NCBI GenBank assembly: GCA_030549495.1
Contig: JAUIRK010000927.1
Location: 608,882 to 672,881, forward strand
Length of the DNA stretch: 64,000 bases
Reading direction: 5' to 3'
DNA from: Nectonema munidae
Taxonomy: Eukaryota; Nematomorpha; Nectonematoida; Nectonematidae
Both the position numbers and the translations under genes were made by a program. The notes below the pieces were generated by a model. It was not told the DNA's origin. It made no database searches and saw nothing but the letters and a program-made list of their open reading frames with translations. Positions 1 through 10,271 of the stretch are shown piece by piece (the stretch's first letter is position 1; every line of letters begins with the position of its first letter).

Positions 1-68
1 AAACTTTATCTCCGATCCAAACAGAGGCGTACTCCATGATCACCAAAGCATCGTTACTCTATAACATC

Positions 69-320
69 CTAATTTCCGTTTACAGATGGAAAATGCGTTG
101 TTTTTTCAATAATATCATGTATAGCAATCTTTTTTGTTACGCATGTTTCGTTTTTTTGTACCCCTCTACCACCATATGCTGGAGAAAATGTCTTATTTTT
201 TAAATACTTTTGTTTCCTAGCAGTATTTATATTATAAAATTTTGAAATACCTTCAAATATGTTTTCACCCTTACTTAAAAACGCCTTCTTGTTTTTTTTC
301 GTGACTTTGGAAATTTTCAA
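69..320 (-). CDS. Uncharacterised 83-codon open frame, doubtful
   Basis: An uninterrupted minus-strand frame with basic, lysine-rich composition that ends in a stop at 69-71. The first ATG is at 320 and the open frame extends slightly upstream without an obvious splice site. I do not recognise the product. It lies on the opposite strand to the coiled-coil gene whose exon begins at 1053. It could be the last exon of a neighbouring gene, a transposon remnant or chance. Confidence 0.15.
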   Translation of the reverse strand: MKISKVTKKNKKAFLSKGENIFEGISKFYNINTARKQKYLKNKTFSPAYGGRGVQKNETCVTKKIAIHDIIEKTTHFPSVNGN

Positions 321-388
321 AAATTGAAAATAATTATAAAACTATATATTAGTATAAAAACCAATGCAATCTATTTTGCTTGTATAGA

Positions 389-525
389 TTAACCCATTAA
401 GTACGATAGAAATCAGACGATATCTAAAAAACGCAGAGGGTTTATATTCAAAGTCATTGAAAAAAGCAGACGAAGATGAAATTACTTATGCTCCCAAATG
501 GGAGCATTGGGACTTAATGGGTTAA
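389..525 (+). repeat. TTAA-bounded MITE, type I
   Basis: Bounded by TTAA on both sides, starting TTAACCCATTAAG and ending TTAATGGGTTAA, so the ends are inverted repeats. The interior has the CAGACGATATC box, a decayed second box, and a third GCAGACGA box before a short inverted pair (ctcccaaatgggag). It matches copies at 1614, 8131 and 55871. No coding capacity. Confidence 0.8.
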
Positions 526-821
526 AATTTCCAAATATATAAATTGAAATTGATACAGATTGCTTTCAAATTTCTTACTTAATAATAACCACTTATAATT
601 TTCTGAATACGCCACTCTCTGCATATATACAAATCTTAATTCTAATGAAATCTACGCTCGACACTGATTTTGCATTCGAGAAAACATCCTCCTTTTTCAT
701 GAAATAAATAAGAAAGTTGACGCAAAGCTCATTCTTCTATAACTAGTTGACATTGTCATTAATGCTTTAAATTGTTTATAGACGGGCGTTTATTTCAACT
801 CTATTTGGGTACAAGCTTCCA

Positions 822-950
822 ATTACGACCAATATTCCTATTTTGGAACATAAGTAATTTCATCTTCGTCTGTTTTTTTTCAATGACTGAATATAAATCG
901 TCTGCGTTTTTTTAGATATCGTCTGCTTTGCTTGGCCTTAAATGGGTTAA
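822..950 (-). repeat. TTAA MITE type I, one end truncated
   Basis: Reverse-oriented copy of the same family. It retains TTACGACCAATATTCC at one end and TTAAATGGGTTAA at the other (TTAA at 947-950), with three TCGTCTG-type boxes between. The outermost TTAACCC at the left end is missing. Confidence 0.7.
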
Positions 951-1052
951 GCATGTTTGTTAGTAAGATTCTATCATACTTACAAAAACAAAACAATTTA
1001 AATTTTTCTACAAATAATTAAATTGAATAAAAATGATAATGTTTTTTTTTAG

Positions 1053-1157
1053 AATTTTCAAGAAATCAATGAAAAACTTGTCTGTGAAAATAAAAATTTT
1101 ACAACGAATTTTGTCCCTCTTAAAAATAAAGTTAAAGAATTGGATGATAATAAAAAA
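1053..1157 (+). CDS. Coiled-coil protein, internal exon (gene spans <1053-5532)
   Basis: A 105-base exon coding 35 residues, rich in Glu, Lys and Asn with leucine spacing typical of a coiled coil (it begins NFQEINEKLVCENKNF). A polypyrimidine run and AG at 1051-1052 precede it and GTAAGC follows at 1158. It is in phase 0 at both ends. The next three recognised exons are also in phase 0, which is the main reason for treating them as one gene. Upstream exons are not in the window. The family is not identified; a long structural, tethering or cytoskeletal coiled-coil protein is plausible from composition only. Confidence 0.5.
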
Positions 1158-1599
1158 GTAAGCATATCCATTTTTACCTTGAAATAACTTTTATTTAGAT
1201 ACTTCTGTGATATAAGTGCAGTTATTAATATCTACAACTCTATTTATTTTTTAATTTCACTTTTTTAGAACTCTAATTAACGTTTATTTTAAAAAATCTC
1301 AGGTGTGTATACTTTTAAAACGTTTATTAGAATGATAAATTAGTCCATAATAATAATAAATTATATAATAGTTTCGAGTTTACAACTTTGGTATCACCTA
1401 CTTACTATTCTATACTCACCTTGTTTGTTCAACCATTTTTATTCATTTCCTTCTCCTATACTCTTTTCTCACTGATTTTCGGTTTATTACATTTAGTATG
1501 TTCCTCAAAAACGATACTTGTAAACTCTTCACTTTCTTTTTATGTTGCCAAATCCATGTCTTGTTTATAAAATATTTTGTCTTTGAATTTGAAAAGTAA

Positions 1600-1808
1600 T
1601 CCTCTGCTTTCTTTTAACCCATTTAAGACCAAGCAAAGCAGACGATATCTAAAAAAACGCAGACAATTTATATTCAAAGTCATTGAAAAAAGCAGATGAA
1701 GATGAAATTACTTATGTTCCAAAATAGGAACATTGGTCTTAAATGGGTTAAAACGAAATTTTATATATTTAAAAGCAGATGATTAGAGCAGAGACCTCAA
1801 AAGGTTAA
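1600..1808 (+). repeat. TTAA MITE type II, split by a type I insertion
   Basis: The left remnant (cctctgcttt, 1600-1611) and right remnant (1752-1808, with aaaagcagatgattag and ending ..CTCAAAAGGTTAA) correspond to the two halves of a type II element. A complete type I copy sits between them at an internal TTAA. The far left end of the host element is degraded. Confidence 0.55.
1614..1751 (+). repeat. TTAA-bounded MITE, type I, complete
   Basis: A 138-base element with TTAA at both edges (1614-1617, 1748-1751) and terminal inverted repeats TTAACCCATTTAAGACCAA / TTGGTCTTAAATGGGTTAA. Three CAGA(C/T)GA boxes lie in the interior and TTCCAAAATAGGAA forms a subterminal palindrome. This is the best-preserved type I copy in the window. 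Confidence 0.85.
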
Positions 1809-2140
1809 AGAAATTAAATTCAATAAATTACAGTCAAAAGGTCAAAGAGCCCAGGGCATGAATATCCTGTTATAATACATTGTATGCACACCTGAGATAT
1901 TTTATATCAAATAACTTAATGGCATCTGCTTTTTCTCGGATAGAATCAGTTATTATGGATAAAATTTAATTTTTCATTACTAATTTTAGATTTTAGGTTT
2001 AACTTACACTTAAATAATGAATGAATAAATATCATAGACTTCATTTAGAGAACTTATGAAATTTACTTTATTTCAACTAATAGATTTCGATAGATTGATC
2101 CTCCTCAAATGAATATTTGAAGAAAAGAAATACAGAATTA

Positions 2141-2395
2141 CGTTGTTGTTGTTGTTGTTGTTGTTATTGACCAACAGATTACGCTGTCTCATTATAAGCG
2201 TAATTTGTCGGTCAACATTTTTTTTAAACTAAGTGAACACTTTTTCCCTTCAAAAATGGTCACAGGATTAATGTGTGCAGGTTTTGTTACTCTTTCACAG
2301 CAGCAGCGATTAGTAAGTCTAGTACCAGCCAACTTAGATGACAGCCATCGTATGGTACTGTTCACTCCATGAGTAGGCGCTTCCACTTATGGCTA
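2141..2395 (-). mobile_element. Retroposon 3' fragment with (AAC)n tail
   Basis: On the minus strand this segment reads through a frame containing the residues RCCCERVTK and ends in an (AAC)n tract at 2141-2165. The copy at 18815-19137 shares the cgctgctgctg..gaaag.gtaacaaaa core, the ..agcgtaatct..gg block and an AAC-rich tail. Dispersed copies sharing a 3' microsatellite tail suggest a non-LTR retrotransposon or SINE. The family is not identified. Confidence 0.5.
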
Positions 2396-2445
2396 TACAG
2401 AATTAGACCTTTTTCATCACTATAATTCTTTAAATATTTATTTAG

Positions 2446-2586
2446 CTTATTTTGGAAAAAAATAAGCTGTTGGAAGAAACTTGCAACTTATTGAAAAAGG
2501 AGTTATCTGATTTGATGGCAAAAGCAGAAGTTCAGAATGATAAGCTGCGATGCATTTGCTCCCAATGCATTCCTGGATTGCCGGAG
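2446..2586 (+). CDS. Coiled-coil protein, internal exon
   Basis: A 141-base exon (47 residues, phase 0 at both ends). The AG is at 2444-2445 and GTACAT follows at 2587. The product has heptad-like leucines (LILEKNKLLEETCNLLKKEL) followed by a short cysteine-containing stretch, CICSQCIPGLPE. It fits in frame between the exons at 1053 and 4664; a further small exon in the 2.1 kb intron to 4664 cannot be excluded. No catalytic motif is visible. Confidence 0.55.
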
Positions 2587-3610
2587 GTACATTTTGTTTT
2601 CTCTGAAACAGTGATCTCCAAAATAAGCCATCATATGGAGCTCTCTTTTGTTTTGTTTTGTTACTCTATCAAATGAGTAATCAAATCAATCAGTGCAAAT
2701 GACGTCCTATACTGCTTGCTTATTTCAGACCTTTCACTCAAAAAAAAAACTATTTTTAGCTTGAAACTAAATTTTCTATCGCGTTTACAAAAATTTGAAG
2801 CATAAGTCTGTCTTGAATATTTCCCATTTTAATTCTTCAATAGATATCTCCTTTTTGGAGTAGGTAAAAACCTCCCATGTGTTTGAAGAATACGCAAATT
2901 TCGATAAGTTTCCAATTTTAATAATCTTTCAAAGGCTTATTTTCTTTCAATATTACTATTCACGTCAAATTTAATAAAGCATATTTCTTCGAAAAACAGC
3001 CTGCTGCAAAAGCGCACTAAGAATAGGGATGTTCTAAAAAGAGCTGATGGTCTCAAAAGAACGCGGGGTAGAGATGTATCTTAAATAAAAAAAAACTGAA
3101 AAACAATGTTTGATCGTACTTTTTTGATTGATTCTCATCTATATTGATTTTTCTTTTAAATAATGTTTCCTGAATAGAAGATAGCTGAGCGATTCGATGC
3201 ATTAATTTTCAAAAATTTAAACAATTAATGAAGATTTTCTGGTAAGCAACCTTTAGCCTGCAAGATCTCAGTGTGCACTACAATATACGCTGCATTTTTG
3301 ATAGTAATTATTTGTCTAAAACCTTGGCAAAAAATTCAAAGTGTAAATAAACAACTATTTTTCATATTAAGAAACTGTCACCCATTAATATAGCAACTAA
3401 GAAGGGTAGATAAAAACACCAGATCCAAATCTGACTAATCTTTTTCCACTTAGTTTGTGAGATTCGGATATTTGTGCCCTTGTTGTGACATAACTAACTA
3501 TGATATTGCTAACATTGACTTCTCAGATAAATTCTTAACAAGTTGTCATGTTTTTGCAATGTTAACTTGATATTGTGGTAGCCCTTATTTATCACTTATC
3601 CTTTCCGTTG

Positions 3611-3736
3611 TTAACCGGTTATCGACCACAGTCAACATATTTCGACTTTACAAAAATATGAATTGTCTGCTTTTTAATACAAATCTTCTGCTTTACATTA
3701 GATACCGTTTTATTATTCTGGTCGATAACGGGTTAA
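3611..3736 (-). repeat. TTAA-bounded MITE, type III
   Basis: A 126-base element bounded by TTAA, with terminal inverted repeats TTAACCGGTTATCGACCA / TGGTCGATAACGGGTTAA (imperfect). The interior carries tctgcttttt and tctgctttac boxes in the orientation opposite to the copy at 39259. Confidence 0.8.
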
Positions 3737-4254
3737 TGAAGTTTGATGTCCGGAAACTTTTCAAAAACAAAAAAGGTTCTGTATTTATTTAAGAATATCC
3801 ACTCTATGACAACATGAATACACTTATCTATAATCTCTGCTAAAATGGAAATGAACAAATATGTTAATATAAAAAAGATTCGAAGACTGTATTCATTTAA
3901 AATTTAGATATATTTTTTCCGGCTTAAAAGCAACATTTTTACATAAAACCAGATTCTGGCATCTTGAAGTTATAGAAGTACGTATATAAGGAGTGTGATG
4001 CCGTCTGACAATATAAATAGCTTCTACTTTTTTGCATATATGAATCGTTTAATCTATTTTGTATTGTGAAATGTTAACTATCTCACTAACTAATTCTTTT
4101 GCGTTCAGTCATTGTGTGGGAAAATACTGCAGTTGAAAACGTTTGGAGAGCACTGCTTCACGATTAACCTTTCTTATTTTTATCAACATAAAAGAATTAA
4201 TATTTATTTTTAGCTTCCAAAAGAGGTAAAATAATATGATAATACAACTTTTAT

Positions 4255-4342
4255 ACTTTTCCTTTTCAAATTCTCTTTCTTGATCTGCATGCCATGCCAA
4301 CTGATCCTCTTTACTCATTTTTACTACTTTCATATCTTTTAC
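4255..4342 (-). other. Exon-like segment, unassigned
   Basis: On the minus strand, after a possible acceptor (..aaaatag), the frame reads VKD then MKVVKMSKEDQLAWHADQ and continues with EREFEKEKYK before turning into intron-like sequence. The charged, well-mixed composition is unlike the surrounding AT-rich noise. A clean GT donor is not evident (only AAAGTTGTA). It could be an exon of a nested gene, a retrocopy scrap or coincidence. I do not recognise the protein. Confidence 0.25.
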
Positions 4343-4398
4343 CTATTTTGTCGCTTGAAATCCTTTCTAAAAATCAAATCTATTTTCCTTGATTTAAA

Positions 4399-4532
4399 TA
4401 ACCCTTTGAGGTCCAAATAATGACACGCCAGTGTCCGACAAAACAAATATCGTGAGCTTTATATTATATAAAACGGATTGGAAAATATAAGCAGACGATT
4501 AGTTTTCAAAAACGTGGGCCTTGAAGGGTTAA
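4399..4532 (+). repeat. TTAA MITE type II
   Basis: Starts ATAACCCTTTGAGGTCCAA (first T of TTAA mutated) and ends GGGCCTTGAAGGGTTAA. The right half has the hallmark AAGCAGACGATTAG. It is related to copies at 5221 and 39134. Confidence 0.7.
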
Positions 4533-4663
4533 ATATGCTTCAACTAATTTTTTTAATGTCGGCGAAACTTCGTTTGTGATTTAATAGAAAGGCATTTACA
4601 AATCTTTAAAATTGCCTTTAAAGCTAAGTTCTAAATATTGTAGTTTCTTTTTTACTTGGATAG

Positions 4664-5110
4664 ACGGAAAACATTCAGTACATTAAAATCATTGAAGAAA
4701 ATATTAAAGTGATGATTGAGACAAAATGCGAAAATGGCTCCAAGCAGAATGAGGCTGAAGATGTTGCTGCTGAAAAAGACAAAGAAATCCACGATTTGCA
4801 AGGCAAGCTTGCCTTCTACGGTCAACTTTTGCAGGAAAGCGAGGTAAGCATGAAGCGCTTGCAAGAAAAAGTGGAAAACAGCCAAAGGTTGTTATTTGAA
4901 AAGTTGGAAGAAAAGGAAAAACTCATTAATTCATTGAGAAGTGAGATCATAAACAGCAATGGAGCAACTGTAGAGGACTCCAACTATACCACCAATGGCT
5001 CAGCACGCGAAGGAGAGGAAGGGGAAGAAAAAAGAGAAAGTGTGGAGACGATAAGCAAGCTTGAGTCACTCGTTGATGATCTTCACTACATTAAGCAAAA
5101 GTTGAAAGTT
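4664..5110 (+). CDS. Coiled-coil protein, main visible exon
   Basis: A 447-base exon coding 149 residues in phase 0, with AG at 4662-4663 and donor GTGAGT at 5111. The product is strongly charged. Residues roughly 1-95 are predicted coiled coil with many Lys/Glu and heptad leucines (EKDKEIHDLQGKLAFYGQLL, MKRLQEKVENSQRLLFEKL). A Ser/Thr/Asn/Gly linker and an acidic run (EGEEGEEKRESVE) follow, then a second helix (ISKLESLVDDLHYIKQKLKV). No membrane segment, signal or catalytic motif is seen. Together with the flanking exons it forms the C-terminal half of a long coiled-coil protein of unknown family. Confidence 0.7.
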
Positions 5111-5220
5111 GTGAGTTCTTTTGTTTCAATTTTTCATTTATCTGAAAATTTTACACTCTGATTTCAACTAATCATATGAGTAATTTAATAGCTAACTAAA
5201 TGAATACCTAAACTACCAGT

Positions 5221-5352
5221 TTAACCCTTTGAGGACCAGTGTGACGACACTGGTCTACCAAGAAATGAAAACTGTCTGCTTTAAATATAAAAATGTCCAT
5301 TAAAAAGAAAGCAGACGATACGTCCTGATAATTATGCTCCCCAAAGGGCTAA
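5221..5352 (+). repeat. TTAA MITE type II
   Basis: Starts TTAACCCTTTGAGGACCAG and ends CCCCAAAGGGCTAA (terminal TTAA mutated to CTAA). An internal inverted pair, actgtctgcttt and aaagcagacgat, sits about 30 bases apart. It lies in the last intron of the coiled-coil gene. Confidence 0.75.
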
Positions 5353-5478
5353 TAAGAATTAAATAAATAAAGTAGCAGCTCTTAAATATATATATTGTTA
5401 CTATAACAAAAAACTATTATAATTTTCAACTTCTTTTTATTCCTAAAAAATCTGGAAAAATGTTTTTTTGCACTTTAG

Positions 5479-5532
5479 AAGTCATCTGTGAATCCTGAAG
5501 TTAGCGAAAACTCTTCTACAAAAAATGCATGA
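5479..5532 (+). CDS. Coiled-coil protein, terminal exon
   Basis: The acceptor tttgcactttag at 5467-5478 is followed in phase 0 by 17 codons, KSSVNPEVSENSSTKNA, and a TGA stop at 5530-5532. It joins in frame to the exon ending at 5110. The Ser/Asn-rich tail fits a disordered C-terminus. A poly(A) signal follows about 115 bases downstream. Confidence 0.5.
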   Translation, partial: KSSVNPEVSENSSTKNA

Positions 5533-5646
5533 AACTTCACCCTTTTATAGAGAAAACATTTTTTTAAATATTTTTACAAAATTTCTATCCATCACTTTGT
5601 TAACCTTCAAAGTCACTTAGAAACATATTTAATGTCTTGATTTATA

Positions 5647-5652
5647 AATAAA
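5647..5652 (+). promoter_or_regulatory. Poly(A) signal AATAAA
   Basis: Canonical AATAAA about 115 bases after the stop of the coiled-coil gene, followed by T/G-rich sequence (ttttgttgacatcatgtac). Canonical hexamers are common by chance in DNA this AT-rich. Confidence 0.4.
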
Positions 5653-5768
5653 TTTTGTTGACATCATGTACTTAATTTTGTATTCATATCATAGCGGATG
5701 CCACTAATATATCCCATGTCTTGCAGTTTGAAGAGATATGTTATTGTTAAATAGTGTCAAAAACTATT

Positions 5769-6152
5769 TTAACTCAGACGATATTTATTAAAAAGCAGAA
5801 GATACATATACAAAACTATTTGAAAAAGCAGACGAAGGTAAAATTGTTTATGTATTATTTACAGTGGCGGATCCAGAAATTTCTTATAGGGGAGCCGAAA
5901 TCTATTTAAATTTTTTGCAATTTTGCTAAAAGTCTTCAGAGAATACGACAGCTGTATTGTCTTTTAGAATTCGACTTGTCATATCGTTGATATAAACGTA
6001 ATCAACTACCAACAAGTATTGTTTTAGGAAAAAGCAAAATTAGTAAGGGTAATTTTCGAAGCCATTTTTCATAGTGGAGGCCTAGACCCATGAGGCCTCC
6101 CCCTTGGATCCGCCACTGATTATATATGATACACTGGTCACAAAAGCGTTAA
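5769..6152 (+). repeat. TTAA MITE (type III relative) with nested element
   Basis: TTAACTCAGACGATATT at the left and ..GGTCACAAAAGCGTTAA at the right. The interior has cagacgatatt, aaaagcagaagat and aaaagcagacga boxes. The same interior recurs at 8285-8410 without the insertion, so the 247-base CAGTGGCGG element at 5872 entered this copy later. Confidence 0.6.
5872..6118 (+). mobile_element. Non-autonomous element with CAGTGGCGGATCC ends
   Basis: Inverted termini CAGTGGCGGATCCA / TTGGATCCGCCACTG, flanked by attattta and attatata, an 8-base target duplication with one mismatch. Size 247 bases with no ORF. Ends starting CAG and an 8-base duplication fit hAT-type mobilisation. Related ends occur near 49329 and at 50079-50265. 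Confidence 0.7.
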
Positions 6153-6570
6153 AATAGAAAAAATAAGAGTGAAACTTTAAAAATTTTAACTGAAAAAATT
6201 TGAGAAATGTTGCATCTAAAGACAATTTAATTGCTTGTACTTTACCTTTCGATTAAAATCAGTATCCTTTAAAAATAATAAAGTCAAAACCATGTCAAAA
6301 TTTTTTTAGTTGAAAATAAAAATTTTCTTTCAAAAATTTCTTCCTTATAATGAAATTTATTAGATGGAAAATGTATTCGTAATTTTTCTTAAAGACTTTG
6401 ATTTTGTTCGAAAATATTGATGACAATCGATACTTGATGATGTTCTTTCGTTTAAGTAAGATTTTTAAGTGGAAAATGAGCACTCACAACTTGATATACT
6501 ATCAATCATCTTTGTTACTTAACGTGTATGTATATAGAAAGATAGGTGTAGAATTGGTGAAGTTTGCGAC
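6153..6570. other. Intergenic sequence, nothing recognised
   Basis: Very AT-rich sequence between the convergent coiled-coil gene (plus) and small heat-shock gene (minus). The only open frames are short and low in complexity. Confidence 0.4.
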
Positions 6571-6571
6571 C

Positions 6572-6577
6572 TTTATT
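6572..6577 (-). promoter_or_regulatory. Poly(A) signal of the small heat-shock gene
   Basis: AATAAA on the minus strand about 140 bases past the stop codon at 6716-6718. Position and strand suit the 3' end of the small heat-shock protein transcript; chance occurrence is possible. Confidence 0.35.
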
Positions 6578-6715
6578 CACAATTTAATTAAATCACTGGA
6601 CGGATGATAATTAGTCTTATTTTAAAAAAGGAAAATAGATATTTTTAATCAGCAGCAAAGATATATTTTTTGAAGAGGAAGTTGTGTTGTTGTTTTAGTA
6701 GTATTGGCGCGCAAA

Positions 6716-6953
6716 CTAAATGTTCTTTCCATTCACAACGTTTGCGGTGATGTTGAGGTAGCCGTTTTGAAAGGTGACGCAATCCAGGACATCGATGTCT
6801 ATGCATAGAGGCAGTGAAACTTCTCGGTGAAGCTGGACCAGTTCGGACACGTTGCGTTCGCTACTCTCTTCGTGTTTGGCATCGATGATGAGTTGTTGGT
6901 TGTCCACGAGCTTAACATTTATTTCTTCGGGCTTGTAGTCGCTTATGAAAAAT
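6716..6953 (-). CDS. Small heat-shock protein, exon 2 (alpha-crystallin domain)
   Basis: Second coding exon of a small heat-shock protein, an ATP-independent holdase chaperone that binds unfolding proteins. On the minus strand the acceptor ttaacag precedes 6953. The first base completes the Arg codon left by exon 1, giving R-FFISDYKPEEINVKLVDN, the classic start of an alpha-crystallin domain. AKHEE, the HREVSLP strand (usually REF.R...LP), a VLDCVTFQNG loop and the GYLNITA beta strand follow, and TAG is at 6716-6718. Exon 2 gives residues 108-186. The tail after the domain is only about 8 residues and has no Ile-X-Ile/Val motif, which usually mediates oligomer contacts. Confidence 0.88.
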
Positions 6954-8130
6954 CTGTTAAATGAATGTGAATAAATATATTATCCGCACATACCTCAGAA
7001 TTTGCAACTTCACTACTTCTAAATGTTTTAACATCCAAAAGGCTAACGCCATTAATATGATGGCAAGCGTTATTGATTTTTTATAATATTCAGAAGGATT
7101 GCAAAAAAATGTGGCATCTCTATAACTACAAGTTTTCCTGCAAGCAGAAGCAACAGCTAGTGGGGTGACACATAAGATTTTCTACTTTCTATATTTCCCA
7201 TGTTATACCCAAATGTACTCGTCTGAAGCGCTGCTTGAATTAGAATCAGTAGGCCCATAATAATTTGAAATGTGGATTCCTTGACTTGGAATAACAGTTA
7301 TATTCACGTTTTCGATTGTGTTGAAGATCCAAAGAAGAAATGTACATTGTTCTAGATATTACCTTTGATCCAATAAAAAGGCTATTTCAATTTGTGAAAC
7401 TCGATTTTTGTAGGAACATAAACAGGAGGGCCCTTGAAAAAATATAATTTCTCTTTGACGAATGATGATCATGGCAGATAAATAATTAATTAATTCTAGA
7501 GTACAAAATCCGATGCATTTATTTCATTTACAATGAAAAGTTGTCCTTATTTAAAAATTTAAATTCGCTTTGGAACAAGGAATCTATTTCGTTGTAAACT
7601 GATTACAAACACAAATAAGATTAACACGAGTGATGTACTTTGTTTTCAGCCGTGAATTTCAGTAAAAACTAAATAAAATAAAAGTTTCCTGCTTCTTGAT
7701 ACACGATCAATCGAAATAGAGCACTTACAGGGGCATACGTCAAAAAGATTATCTATATTTGCAAAAAACTGTGTTCTTTTATCCATCCATCAGGCTGCGA
7801 GAAGTAGAAGGTAAGGTAAATTTTTTCAAGCTTTGATAGAGTTGTATTTTTCTACTTAAAATATTGTATACACTTCTTTACTTATATGCGGTAAGGATGA
7901 TTTTTCCCATAAAGAACAGACAGAATTAACAGTAGAAGTAAGATGATTTTTAATTCCTTTGGTATTTTGAATATTTTTAGGTAAAATAAATGTCTGTAAC
8001 AGTCTCGATAAGTTGGAAGCTTCAATTAAACAAAATTACATTTCATAAAAAAGTAATAAAATAAGATGTTTGTTTATTTCCATCAAATAAAGGGAGTGGC
8101 AAAGGGAAAGGAGGGGGCAAAAATAAACCT

Positions 8131-8267
8131 TTACCCATTTAAGGCCAAGCAAAGCAGACGATATCTAAAAAAACGCAGACGATTTATATTCAAAGTCATT
8201 GAAAAAAGCAGACGAAGTTGAAATTACTTATGTTCCAAAATAGGAACATTGGCCGTAAATGGGTTAA
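8131..8267 (+). repeat. TTAA MITE type I
   Basis: Nearly identical to the copy at 1614: starts TTACCCATTTAAGGCCAAG (one A lost from TTAA) and ends GGCCGTAAATGGGTTAA. It has three GCAGACGA boxes and the TTCCAAAATAGGAA palindrome. Confidence 0.8.
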
Positions 8268-8420
8268 ATCCTTTCGTTCATTACCAGAAAAATAAGACGA
8301 TATTATTAAAAAGCAGAAGATTCATATACAAATCTATTTGAAAAAGCAGACGAGGTAAAATTGTTTATGTATCATATAGTTTCAGCCCACAACAGACACA
8401 GGTCACAAAAGACGCGCCTG
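8264..8420 (+). repeat. TTAA-type repeat, type III relative, right end lost
   Basis: Begins on the TTAA shared with the preceding element. It contains aagacgatatt, aaaagcagaagatt and aaaagcagacga, then ggtcacaaaagacg, matching the copy at 5769-6152. The closing GTTAA is not present. Confidence 0.5.
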
Positions 8421-10271
8421 AAATATAAAGTTTGAAAGAACGGACTGCCAACAGCACTTCTAAGAAGCATTTTTTCGAAGGAAATACGATAAAACTCGTG
8501 ACGTGTGGAGTCGAAGGATAAAATTGAAGAATTTGAAACTAATTATCTTCAAAATAATATTGCTTGAAATCTTTAACAGTCTTCTTACTTTACTAATTAA
8601 AAATAAATGCTTAGTAATTTTATTCTGGAATTTTCAATTTATAAAATTTTTAATAGTTTTTCAAAAATTATAAATAATAATCATAAAAATATCTTTATAA
8701 CTGTAATCATTTTCAAACAATATCATATATATATATGATATATAAGAATACATTATTTCTTCATTACTCTTCTTCGTTTTATACAGATTTATATATAAGA
8801 ATACATTTCAAAAAATCAATCCAAACAAACTTTTGATATGTTTGATTGATTGTGTATCTGTTTTGATAAGAAAAAAAACTTTTCAATATATTTTTAAACC
8901 TAATTTTAATGATATGTGAAATAGTTAAATTGCGTTATATCCAATGATTTAAGTAACATATAAATGTTTACATTTTTGATTGACATATGTCATTTTTGAT
9001 TGAAAAGTTGTTTTTTTTTTAATTTTACAAGTCATCATTTTTTTAGCATCTTCGATAAGCTATAAAACTGATCAGAAATTATAAATATTTTTATTTTCGA
9101 AAAAAAATTCTGTTCCTATCTTTTAACCATTGGCACAAAAATAATTAAAATACACTGTACATCCCCCGTAATGAATATTTTTGTGACATTTTTTCATAAA
9201 GTCTCTTTTTGAAGTATTTTCGCATATAATTTGATGTAGGTAAAAAATTGTATAAAAATACCTTAAAAAAAGAAAAGATATTTTATTTTGGGTTTTGAAA
9301 TTTCAATTAAAAAAAAAGATAACTTTTAGGTTGTGATGTTGTGACATCTTTACTTCGAACTTCTACTTATTTATCATAAAAATTAATAGAATGCTTTGCT
9401 CATAAAACTCTTTTTAAAAATATTCCTTGAAAGGAAGATATCAGTAATTGAAAATGATCTTTGTGATTGAGTTTTTTGGTGTAGTTGTTGATTTTAACAA
9501 TGCAAACAATCAGGAATATATAACGGATTTTAATTAGTTTTATGAGCTTCAAATAGTTTATATACGTGAATATATCATCAAATCTATTTTAGAGAGATTT
9601 TTCGGTTTGGGACACTTGAATCTTTTATGAAAAGAGGGTTTTAACGCATCTTATTCATCAAGACTACGTTACGCTCAATGACAAAGTTTTCAGCGATCTC
9701 TCTCCTTACATTTTGTGGCTGCTTTGTTCATAACCTTCGCTCAATGGATTTTATTTATTATTGAATATTCTTACAAGTTTCACATTTAACAATTACGCCC
9801 ACATTTTAGTGTTTTACTATAAGGAAAGTCAAACAACGTAAAAATTGGTCTTCATCAAATTTCGATGACAGCTTCTAAGAGTTTATTCTCATTTTACCAC
9901 GGCATATATTTGTATATGTAAATATTTTTATAAGGCACCCCTTTCAAGAAATGAAGACAGGCGGATCTGTCATTTTTTGGGGGTCTTCTTAATCAAGATA
10001 TGTATAAATAGTTCAATCTCTATTGATGATATGACAGACGTACAGATTAAGAAGTATGTATACACGCTTGCATTTTGCCACACTAAAATTAAAAATGTGT
10101 ATTTTATCAATAAGCTAGAATCTGTGCTTTGATTTTATTTATTTACCTGATATTTTTAACTTCTTTCTGGTGGACACTTTTTTTCTTTGATTTGATTGGC
10201 TGGGTGAGGGCACTGTTTCCACCCTAGTTCAAAGGGAATGACTCAATATATCATAGAAGAGTAGTTAGTAC

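Larger units (their letters stand above)
2587..4663 (+). other. Intron of the coiled-coil gene
   Basis: AT-rich intronic sequence without a recognisable plus-strand exon. It contains a complete type III TTAA MITE (3611-3736), an exon-like minus-strand segment (about 4255-4342) and a type II MITE (4399-4532). Nothing else stands out. Confidence 0.5.
6954..10271 (-). other. Intron of the small heat-shock gene (3.3 kb)
   Basis: Bounded on the minus strand by GTACTA next to 10272 and ..TTAACAG next to 6953. It holds a type I TTAA MITE (8131-8267) abutting a type III-like one (8264-8420) and a duplicated tatataagaatacatt motif near 8740-8810. The rest is featureless AT-rich sequence with homopolymer runs; I see no further exon. 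Confidence 0.75.

Noticed and set aside
8700-8760. (AT)n palindromes that look like hairpins or terminators
   Set aside because: Simple AT dinucleotide repeats in a eukaryotic intron; no functional inference is justified.
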